64,000 bases of DNA, taken from NCBI GenBank assembly GCA_016716715.1, contig JADJVE010000004.1, forward strand, positions 186,001 to 250,000, in the 5' to 3' direction. Shown here one piece after another: positions 18,379 to 26,100 of this stretch. How positions within the stretch are numbered: the first letter of the stretch is position 1; every line of letters begins with the position of its first letter. Under the pieces are notes generated by a model that saw only the letters and a list, made by a program, of their open reading frames with translations, made no database searches and was not told the origin of the DNA. The position numbers were made by a program, and so were the translations under genes. The DNA comes from Acidobacteriota bacterium. Lineage in GTDB: Bacteria; Acidobacteriota; Thermoanaerobaculia; UBA5066.

Positions 18379-19887
18379 CTAGCGGGCCCGGCGGGCGCCG
18401 CGCGCCCCGGCGGCACGGTCCCGCATCCAGCGCAGCGCGAGGCCCACCCCGAACGCGGTCGCGCCGACCGGGTAGCCGGCGTACTCGCGGTCGACGTTCG
18501 CCGTCGCCGCGATGTCGAGGTGCGCCCACGGGGTCTTCGCGTCGACGAACTCCTTGAGGAACATCGCCCCGTTGATCGACCCGCCGAAGCGGCCGCCCGT
18601 GTTCTTCATGTCGGCCCAGTCGGAGCGGATGTTCTCCTTGTACTCCTCCCACAACGGAAGGCGCCAGATGCGCTCGTCCGTCCGCTCGCCCGCCGAGACC
18701 AGCGCGCGGGAGAGATCGTCGTGGTCGGTGAACACGATCGCGGCCTCGAGGCCGAGCGCGATGAGCGCGGCGCCCGTGAGCGTCGCGAAGTCGAGGATGG
18801 CGGCGGGCTTCCAGTCGGCGGCGTAGTCGAGCGCGTCGGCCAGGACCACGCGCCCCTCGGCGTCCGTGTTGTCGATCTCGGCCGTCTTCCCGTTTCGGAA
18901 ACGGACGATGTCGCCCGGCTTGTAGGCCGTCCCGGACGGCATGTTCTCCGTGAGGGCGGCGATCCCGACGACGTTGACGGGCAGCTTGAGGTCCGCCGCG
19001 GCGAGGACGATGCCCATCGCGGTGGCGGCGCCCATCATGTCCCACTTCATGTCGCCCATCTTCTCGGCGGGCTTGAGAGAGATGCCGCCCGAGTCGAACG
19101 TCACGCCCTTGCCGACGAACGCGAGCGGCGGGTCGCCCTTCTTGCCGCCCTTCCACTCGAGGACGACGACGCGCGGCTCCTCGGCCGACCCGCGGTTCAC
19201 GGCGAGAAGACCGCCCATCTTTTCGCGGCGGATCGCCTTCTTGTCGAGGACCTTCGCCTTGAGGCCGCGCGCGCGGGCTTCCTCGGCGACGCGACGGGCG
19301 AAGTCGCGGGGCACCATGTCGTTCGAGGGCGTGTTCCCGAGGTCGCGCACGAAGGCGGCGACCTCGGCGAGCGCCGCGGCGTCGCGCGCCTCGGCGGCGG
19401 TGGCCCCCGCAAACGCGCCGGCCGCCTGGACGGCCACGGACGCGAGGGTCTTCTTCTCGCGGTCCTTCGTCTTGTAGACGGGGAACGAATAGTCCGCGAG
19501 CGCGAGCGCGCGGAGCAGAAACTCGCGCGTCTCGGCGGCGTCCATCCGCTTGAGCGTGTACGGGAAGTCGAGGATCGCCGATTTCTCGCCGCTCCGGTTC
19601 AGGGTCTTTGCGACGTTGCGCAGGAGCGCCCGCGCCTTGCGCGCGCTGATCTCGGCGCTCTTGCCACCGCCGAACACGTAGAGCCGCCCGGCCGGCGCTC
19701 CACCGAGCGGCGCCGTGAACACGCCGCCCTCGGCCGCCGGCTGCGCCGGCGCGGCCGCGGCGGCCTTCGCGCGCACGGCGGCGGGCAGCGCCGCGAGCGC
19801 CTCCTTCGGGGTCGCGCCGACCGCAAACGCCACGAAGGCGTCCGCACGCGCGCCGCCCTTCCGGCTTCGAATCGCAATCTTCAGCAA
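18379..19887 (-). CDS. pepA: Leucyl aminopeptidase (M17)
   Basis: 502 residues from TTG 19887, chosen because AGGAGG lies five bases before it; a longer frame to 19917 has no ribosome site. The C-terminal catalytic domain shows VGKGVTFDSGGISLKP (metal and Lys), MKWDMMGAA, and NTDAEGRVVLADAL, the M17 signature. The N-terminal macrodomain-like part is less conserved. It removes N-terminal residues from peptides using two metal ions. First gene of the recN unit, divergent from purC across 72 bp. Confidence 0.94.
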   Translation of the reverse strand: MLKIAIRSRKGGARADAFVAFAVGATPKEALAALPAAVRAKAAAAAPAQPAAEGGVFTAPLGGAPAGRLYVFGGGKSAEISARKARALLRNVAKTLNRSGEKSAILDFPYTLKRMDAAETREFLLRALALADYSFPVYKTKDREKKTLASVAVQAAGAFAGATAAEARDAAALAEVAAFVRDLGNTPSNDMVPRDFARRVAEEARARGLKAKVLDKKAIRREKMGGLLAVNRGSAEEPRVVVLEWKGGKKGDPPLAFVGKGVTFDSGGISLKPAEKMGDMKWDMMGAATAMGIVLAAADLKLPVNVVGIAALTENMPSGTAYKPGDIVRFRNGKTAEIDNTDAEGRVVLADALDYAADWKPAAILDFATLTGAALIALGLEAAIVFTDHDDLSRALVSAGERTDERIWRLPLWEEYKENIRSDWADMKNTGGRFGGSINGAMFLKEFVDAKTPWAHLDIAATANVDREYAGYPVGATAFGVGLALRWMRDRAAGARGARRAR

Positions 19888-19946
19888 GGTGTCCTCCTGG
19901 TCCCCTGGGGGAGACAAAGTCTAGCGCGCCCCCCGGATCTCCGACC

Positions 19947-19952
19947 TAGAAT
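19947..19952 (+). promoter_or_regulatory. -10 box (TAGAAT) of purC, leaderless arrangement
   Basis: TAGAAT ends 7 bases before the purC ATG, so transcription would begin at or next to the start codon, and no Shine-Dalgarno sequence is present. Confidence 0.6.
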
Positions 19953-19959
19953 CCGGCGC

Positions 19960-20856
19960 ATGCCTGAAGCCGTGCTCGAGACTTCCCTGCCGGGGCTTCC
20001 GCCGCCGCGCCGCGGAAAGGTGCGCGACGTCTACGACCTCGGCGACCGCCTCCTCCTCGTCGCGACCGACCGCATCTCCGCCTTCGACTGCGTCCTCTCC
20101 CCGGGAATCCCCGACAAGGGAAAGATCCTCACGCAGCTCTCGAACTTCTGGTTCCGCCGGTTCGCCGACGTCGTCCCGAACCACCTGATCGAGACGGACG
20201 CCTCGCTGTTCCCCGAGCCCGCCGCCGCGCACGCGGCGCTCCTCTCGGGCCGCAGCGTCCTCGCGAAGAAGTGCGCCGTCGTCCCGTTCGAGTGCGTGGC
20301 CCGCGGCTATCTGGCGGGCTCGGGCTGGAAGGAATACCGCGAATCGGGCGCCGTCTGCGGCATCCCGCTGCCGAAGGGGCTGCGCGAAGCGGACCGCCTT
20401 CCCGAGGCCATCTTCACCCCCGCCACGAAGGCCGAGTCCGGGCACGACATCAACGTCTCGTTCGAGGCCATGGCCTCTGCGGCCGGGGCGGAGCTCGCGA
20501 CGCGCCTCAAGAGCCTCACGCTCGAGCTCTACTCCCGCGCGGCCGCCTACGCGGCCGGGCGCGGGATCGTCCTCGCGGACACGAAATTCGAGTTCGGCCT
20601 CGATCCGTCGGGGGCCGCCGTCTGGATCGACGAGGTGCTCACGCCCGACTCCTCCCGGTTCTGGCCGGCGGACACGTGGCGCCCGGGCGGCTCGCCGCCG
20701 TCCTTCGACAAGCAGTTCGTGCGCGACTTCCTCGAGAAGACCGGCTGGAACAAGACGCCGCCGGCGCCCGTCCTGCCGCCGGACGTCGTCGCGGGCACAC
20801 GCGCGCGCTACGCCGAGGCGTACGAGCGCCTGACCGGGATGCCGTTCCGGGCGTAA
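19960..20856 (+). CDS. purC: SAICAR synthase
   Basis: 298 residues, the approximately 300-residue type of phosphoribosylaminoimidazole-succinocarboxamide synthase. GKVRDVYDLGDRLLLVATDRISAFD is the ATP-binding start, CVARGYLAGSGWKEY the central part, and DTKFEFGLDPSGAAVWIDEVLTPDSSRF the second signature. It joins Asp to CAIR in purine synthesis. It stands alone, with a -10 box placed for leaderless transcription and divergent from pepA. Confidence 0.97.
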   Translation: MPEAVLETSLPGLPPPRRGKVRDVYDLGDRLLLVATDRISAFDCVLSPGIPDKGKILTQLSNFWFRRFADVVPNHLIETDASLFPEPAAAHAALLSGRSVLAKKCAVVPFECVARGYLAGSGWKEYRESGAVCGIPLPKGLREADRLPEAIFTPATKAESGHDINVSFEAMASAAGAELATRLKSLTLELYSRAAAYAAGRGIVLADTKFEFGLDPSGAAVWIDEVLTPDSSRFWPADTWRPGGSPPSFDKQFVRDFLEKTGWNKTPPAPVLPPDVVAGTRARYAEAYERLTGMPFRA

Positions 20857-20871
20857 GGGGTCTTCCCGCGC

Positions 20872-21393
20872 CTACTGCGAGACCGGCTCGTCCGCGAACT
20901 CTTCCGGGGGCGCCGCCTCGTCGGGCGGGAGCTTCGCGATCTCGCGGCCGACGAGCTCCTGGTGGTGGACCTCTTCCTCCTGCAGCTCGAGGAAGAGCTT
21001 CCGGACCGGGTCGGCCATCGGGAGCTTGAGGGCATCCGTAAAGAACCAGTGGGCCTTCACCTCGGCCGCCATCGCGACGGTCAGGGCCTCGTGGAGCGTC
21101 ATGAACGCGTGGACGTTCTCGTATTCGGGGGCTTCGATCTCCCAGACCATCGAGCGGTCCACCCGGCGGGGCGCGTCGCCGAAGAGCTCCTTGCGGCGGG
21201 CGGTGAGCTCCTCGCCGTGCTTCGCCTCGTTCTTCGACATGAAGTGGAAGAACACGGCGGCGTCGGCGGTGTGGTGCGTCTCCATCTGCGCGGCAAGCTC
21301 GTCGTAGCGCTCCTTGGCTTCGTCCTCCACGAGGATGGCGAGGTCGAGGGCGTCCTGAAGGTCGAGCTTGGAGAGGTCGAGAGTCTTCGTCAT
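20872..21393 (-). CDS. Ferritin-like / rubrerythrin-family diiron protein
   Basis: 173 residues, all-helical. Diiron ligands can be placed as E in LVEDEAKERY, ExxH in KNEAKHGEEL, E in MAAEVKAHWFF and ExxH in QEEEVHHQEL, the four-helix pattern of the erythrin/ferritin-like clan. There is no rubredoxin Cys4 tail, so it is not a full rubrerythrin. Probable role: peroxide or iron handling in the cytoplasm. Convergent with purC, 15 bp apart. Confidence 0.82.
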   Translation of the reverse strand: MTKTLDLSKLDLQDALDLAILVEDEAKERYDELAAQMETHHTADAAVFFHFMSKNEAKHGEELTARRKELFGDAPRRVDRSMVWEIEAPEYENVHAFMTLHEALTVAMAAEVKAHWFFTDALKLPMADPVRKLFLELQEEEVHHQELVGREIAKLPPDEAAPPEEFADEPVSQ

Positions 21394-21505
21394 GAGGTTC
21401 TCCGGAGGCTACGCTCGCACGGAAGCCGCCGGGCGCAAAATGATGCAACCGGATCAACCGGAAAACCCCCGGCGGGCGGGTCCGTATCAGGAGTCGGAGG
21501 CCCCG

Positions 21506-21703
21506 ATGGCGAAGTTCCTGCTCTGGCTCATCCTCTTCGTCCTGTGCTGGCCGCTGGCGGTCTTCGCGCTCGTCGCCTTCCCGTTCGTCTGGCTGATCCT
21601 GCTCCCCTTCAAGGCGGTCGGGATCGCCGTCGGCGGAGTCCTCGCGTTCCTCAAGGCGCTCCTGTTCCTCCCGGCCCGCCTGCTCGGCGGACGGCCGGTC
21701 TGA
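21506..21703 (+). CDS. Small hydrophobic membrane protein
   Basis: 65 residues from ATG 21506, with GGAG upstream. Almost entirely hydrophobic: two or three helices (FLLWLILFVLCWPLAVFALVA, VWLILLPFKAVGIAVGGVLAF). I do not recognise a family with certainty. The stop lies 4 bp before the end of the convergent radA gene. It has its own ribosome site and gene-like composition, so I consider it real. Confidence 0.65.
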   Translation: MAKFLLWLILFVLCWPLAVFALVAFPFVWLILLPFKAVGIAVGGVLAFLKALLFLPARLLGGRPV

Positions 21704-21707
21704 GCGC

Positions 21708-23060
21708 TCAGGTCCGCGCCAGAAGCTCCTCGACGCTCCGGAGGGGGACGACCGAGAGGTCCGGGAACGCGGCGGCCTCCCCCGCGTTCCCTGCGGGGAC
21801 GAGCGCGATCTTCAGGCCCAGCGAGACGGCTTCCTTGAGGCGCAGCACCGCGTCGGAGACGGCGCGCACCTCGCCGAGGAGGCCGACCTCCCCGAATGCG
21901 AACGTCCCGGGCGCGAGGGCGCGGGCGCGCAGGCTGCCCGCGACCGCGGCGCAGACCGCGAGGTCCGCCGCGGGTTCCACGCTCTCGGCCCCGCCCGCCA
22001 CGTTCAGGAAGACGTCGTGCGACGCGAGCTTCAGCCCGCCGTGGCGCTCGAGGACCGCGAGAAGGAGCGCGAGACGCGTCCCGTCGAACCCGATCGCCGT
22101 CCGCCGCGGTGAGCCGTACTTCGCTTCGACCGTGAGCGCCTGGACTTCCAGGAGCAACGGACGCGTTCCCTCCACTCCCGCTAGGACGACGGAGCCCGGC
22201 CGCGAGCCCGCGCCCGTCCCGAGGTAGAGCGCGGACGGGTTCGCGACCTCCACGAGACCGGCGCCCGTCATCTCGAAGACACCGAGCTCGTGTGCGGGGC
22301 CGAAGCGGTTCTTGAGCGCCCTCACGACGCGCTGCGCGTGGAAGCGCTCGCCCTCGAACGAGAGGACCGCGTCCACGAGGTGCTCGAGAGTCTTGGGTCC
22401 GGCCAGCGTCCCGTCCTTCGTGACGTGCCCGATCAGGAACACGGGAACGCCCGTCGTCTTTGCAAAAACCTGCAGGCGGCTCGCGCACTCGCGCACTTGC
22501 GTCACCGAGCCCGCCGCCGCCTGCGCGGCGGGCGAGGCGATCGTCTGGATCGAGTCCACGACGACCGCCGCGTACCGGCCGGCTCGCGCCGCTTCGAGGA
22601 TCGCGTCGAGGTTCGTCTCGGCGAGGAGGAAAAGGCCCGGCGCCGCCACTCCGAGGCGGACGGCGCGCATCCGGATCTGCTGCGCGGACTCCTCCGCACT
22701 GACGTACAGAACCTCGCCCATCCGTTCGGCGAGACGGGACGCCACCTGCAGGAGCAGCGTCGATTTGCCGATCCCCGGCTCTCCGCCGAGAAGGACGATC
22801 GAGCCCGGCACGAGGCCGCCGCCGAGGACGCGGTCCACGTCGGCCATGCCGGTCGGAATGCGCGGGACCTCCGCGGCGGCGACGTCCGACAGGCGAACCG
22901 CCGTGGACGCGACGCCGGCACCGGCCGCCGCGGCACGCGGCGCCTCGCGTTCCTCGGCCAGCGTGTTCCACCCGCCGCATTCGGGGCAGCGCCCGATCCA
23001 CTGCGGGCTCTGGGCTCCGCACGCGGAGCAGGCGAAAACGGTTGCGGGTTTGCGTGCCAT
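21708..23060 (-). CDS. radA: DNA repair protein RadA
   Basis: 450 residues from ATG 23060. The N-terminal zinc finger CSACG...CPECG is followed by the RecA-like core with Walker A GGEPGIGKSTLLLQ, the RadA-specific KNRFG motif (LKNRFGPAHELG) and a C-terminal Lon-protease-like domain (FLNVAGGAESVEPAADLAVCA). It promotes branch migration in recombination. Single gene, divergent from the giant FG-GAP gene with a palindrome between them. Confidence 0.96.
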   Translation of the reverse strand: MARKPATVFACSACGAQSPQWIGRCPECGGWNTLAEEREAPRAAAAGAGVASTAVRLSDVAAAEVPRIPTGMADVDRVLGGGLVPGSIVLLGGEPGIGKSTLLLQVASRLAERMGEVLYVSAEESAQQIRMRAVRLGVAAPGLFLLAETNLDAILEAARAGRYAAVVVDSIQTIASPAAQAAAGSVTQVRECASRLQVFAKTTGVPVFLIGHVTKDGTLAGPKTLEHLVDAVLSFEGERFHAQRVVRALKNRFGPAHELGVFEMTGAGLVEVANPSALYLGTGAGSRPGSVVLAGVEGTRPLLLEVQALTVEAKYGSPRRTAIGFDGTRLALLLAVLERHGGLKLASHDVFLNVAGGAESVEPAADLAVCAAVAGSLRARALAPGTFAFGEVGLLGEVRAVSDAVLRLKEAVSLGLKIALVPAGNAGEAAAFPDLSVVPLRSVEELLART

Positions 23061-23087
23061 TGGTGTGTTTCGCGCAGCGAACGGAAC

Positions 23088-23103
23088 TGATTCCATTGAA
23101 TCA
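23088..23103. promoter_or_regulatory. Palindrome TGATTC-CATT-GAATCA between radA and the FG-GAP gene
   Basis: Perfect 6-bp arms with a 4-base spacer, 28 bp upstream of the radA start and 61 bp upstream of the FG-GAP start. A half-site-like GAATC recurs just after it. The spacing fits a dimeric repressor site, but no regulator is indicated. A CATAAT box near 23128 could be the -10 of the FG-GAP gene. Confidence 0.4.
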
Positions 23104-23163
23104 TGAATCCACGCCGGACGCGGGGGCACATAATCCAACGCTTCCGGTCTCGGAGGTCTAGTT

Positions 23164-26100
23164 TTGCTGAACGCGCCCAGGCCCCGTGTCGGGGCCCGCC
23201 ACGCGCGGGCACTGCGCCGGCTTACGTTCCCGATCGCGCTTCTCGCCGGCCTCTTCGCCTCGAGTCCGGCGGCCGAGGCGGCATGCACGGGCTGTGCGAA
23301 GCCGAGCTTCGGGCCCAACGCGCTCGCTTTCCCCACCGACGGGGTCAGGGCTGCCGGCGACTTCAATGGCGACGGGATTTCGGACGTGGCGACGGCCCGG
23401 TTCGGCCAGTGGGCAAATACCTTGGGGACGATCCGAGTGTCGCTCGGGAGCGCGGGGGGAACGATGCTGCTTGCGTCGAGCACGGACGTGCCCGACACCT
23501 ACGACCTCGCGATCGCAACTGGCGATTTCGATGGGGACGGCAGGCTCGATCTCGTCGTCGTCAAGCGGCAGGTCGACGGGCAGAACCTGACCGGCCACGT
23601 TCTCTTCCTTCGCGGCGATGGCGCCGGCGGATTCGCGCCGGCCCTTTCGGTCGCGAGCGGATTCATCCCCGGTCCGTTCGCCGTCCTCGACGTCGACGGG
23701 GACGGAAGGCTCGACCTCGCGGTCGGCTCACTGGACGAGGTTCTCGTCTTCCGCGGACGGGGCGACGGGACCTTCCAGGCGCCGACGGCCATTCCGTATT
23801 CCGGGTGGATCGCCGCCATCGTGGTGGGCGATGTCGACTCGGACGGCCGGCCGGATCTCGTCGTCTCGAACACGACGCGCATGTCGGTCCTGCGCAACAC
23901 CCCGGGTGGACTCGTGACGAGTTTCGAATCGTTCGACGCTCCCACTTCGTCCCGCGAGTTCGCGCTCGCGGACGTCGATGGTGACGGCGCGCTCGACCTC
24001 GTCATCGGCGTCCGCGGGCTCGGCGTGCTCTACGGTCTCGGGGACGGCACATTCGAGTCGCCGGTCTGGACCGGTTCTGGTTCCGGTGTCACCGGGATCA
24101 CGGCGGGGGATTTCAACGCCGACGCGCGCACGGATGTCGTGGCGTCCGGCGGAACGACTTCGGCGGTATTCCTGTCCGACGCTTTCGGTTTCCTGCAGGA
24201 AGCCGAGCCCATCCGACCCGTCGGAGCGGACACCGTAGGAGATTTCGACGGGGACGGCAGGCTGGACCTTGCAGGTCCCGGAGTTCTCTACCTCGGAAAC
24301 GGGGACGGCACGTTCACGACCGCGCGGTACCTGCCGACCGGATATGCAGCGGCGCTCACGGTCGTCGACGTGAACAAGGACGGCAAGCCGGACCTCGCGT
24401 GGATGAGCCCGAACACGGCGTTCGGGACGATGCTCGGCGACGGATCCGGCGGATTCGGAACCGCCGTGATGACCTCGTTCCCTGTCCCGTACTTCAACGG
24501 CGTGTTCGCCGACGTCACGGGAGACGGCATCCCGGACGCCGTCGTGACGGCGAGCGCCGTCCCGCCCACGGCGCTCTACGTCCTGCCGGGCGACGGCAGC
24601 GGGAAGTTCGGCGCATCCATCGTCACGACATTCGGGTCCTTTCAGCAGATTCGGCCTCCCGTCGTCGCGGACTTCGACGGGGACGGGCATCCGGACGTCG
24701 CGTTCGTGCTGGACGGAGGGCTCGTCGTCCTGTTCGGCGACGGCACCGGGCATTTCCCACGGTCGCAACCGCCGAGAATCGTGCCGTTCGGAGACCTCAG
24801 CGTCTCGGATCTGAACGGCGACGGCAAGCCAGACCTCGTCATCGCGAGCCCGGGCGGCGACGTCGGCGACCGCCTCATGACGCTCATAAATGACGGCACG
24901 GGCCGGTTCTCGACGGTCGTCGACCTCGCCCTCTCGCCCTCGGTTTACGCTCCCTCAATCCGATTGATCGACGCAGACGGGGACGGGAAACCCGACCTCC
25001 TCGCGACGTCGTACGGCGTCGTGACCTTCCGGAAGGGAGATGGGGCGGGCGGATTCGGTCCGGCGGTCGACACGCCGGTGCCCGAGGCGTGGTCGCTCGT
25101 CGCGGCCGATTTCGACGGAGACGGCGTTCTCGATCTTCTGACCGGCTTCGATTCCATGAGAATTCTCAAGGGCAGGGGCGACGGCACCTACGATGTCGTC
25201 GGGAGCATCCCATTCCCCGCCGGAGCGCGTCTGGCCTCGGACGTGACCGGCGACGGGAGACCCGACGTCATCGGGATGGACTACAACAACACTTGGCTGG
25301 TCCCCAACACCACGTGCGTGCCGCGCCGCCTCCAACTCGACGCGTCACCGCTTTCGTGCGGCTCGGCGGGCGTCCCGTTCCCAACACAGCCGACGATCCG
25401 GGTCTTCGACGACGCCGGGAACCCGCTTCTCTGCGAAACGGGAACCGTCGTCGCGTCGCTCGCGCCGGGTGGAACGGCCGGCGCGAATCTCGGTGGAACG
25501 ACGTCCGTTCCCCTGGTTTCCGGCGTCGCGCAATTCACGGACCTCGCGATCGACAAAGCGGGCGGCGGGTACCGCGTGCGCTTCGACCTCGCCGCAACCC
25601 GACCCACGGCGACGCCGCTCTTTTCCCAGTCCCTTCCGGCCCCCTCGATCTCGGGGCCGACTCAAACCTGTTCGGGCTCAACCGCTCGGTTCGAAGGTCC
25701 CGCGGCGGATGGGTGGACGTGGTCTCTCGACGGCGCCGTCGTCGGGACGGCCCGGATTCTCACGCTTCCGGCGATCCCGACCGGTGCGCACGCGCTTGCC
25801 CTCGCGATCCGCGCCGCGGCCTGTTCTTCGTCGGCATCCGCCGCTCTGACCGTGTCCGCGGCGCTCTCGGCGCCGTCCGCCTCGAGTAATTCTCCCGTGC
25901 CGTTCGGCGGCACGCTTCAACTCAACGCAACGGCGATTCCAGGGGCCACGTACCGTTGGGCGGGCCCGAACGGGTTCTCGTCGACGGCCCGGAACCCAGC
26001 CATCACGTTCGCAAAGGACGTGAACGGCGGTCGATACACGGTTGTCGCGACGGTCGGGACGTGCGACTCCGCACCTGCCACGACGGACGTCGTCGTCGTG

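Noticed and set aside
21394..21505. tRNA or small RNA gene in the gap before the small membrane protein
   Set aside because: No cloverleaf, CCA end or terminator can be formed; nothing beyond a short CCGG-rich repeat is visible.
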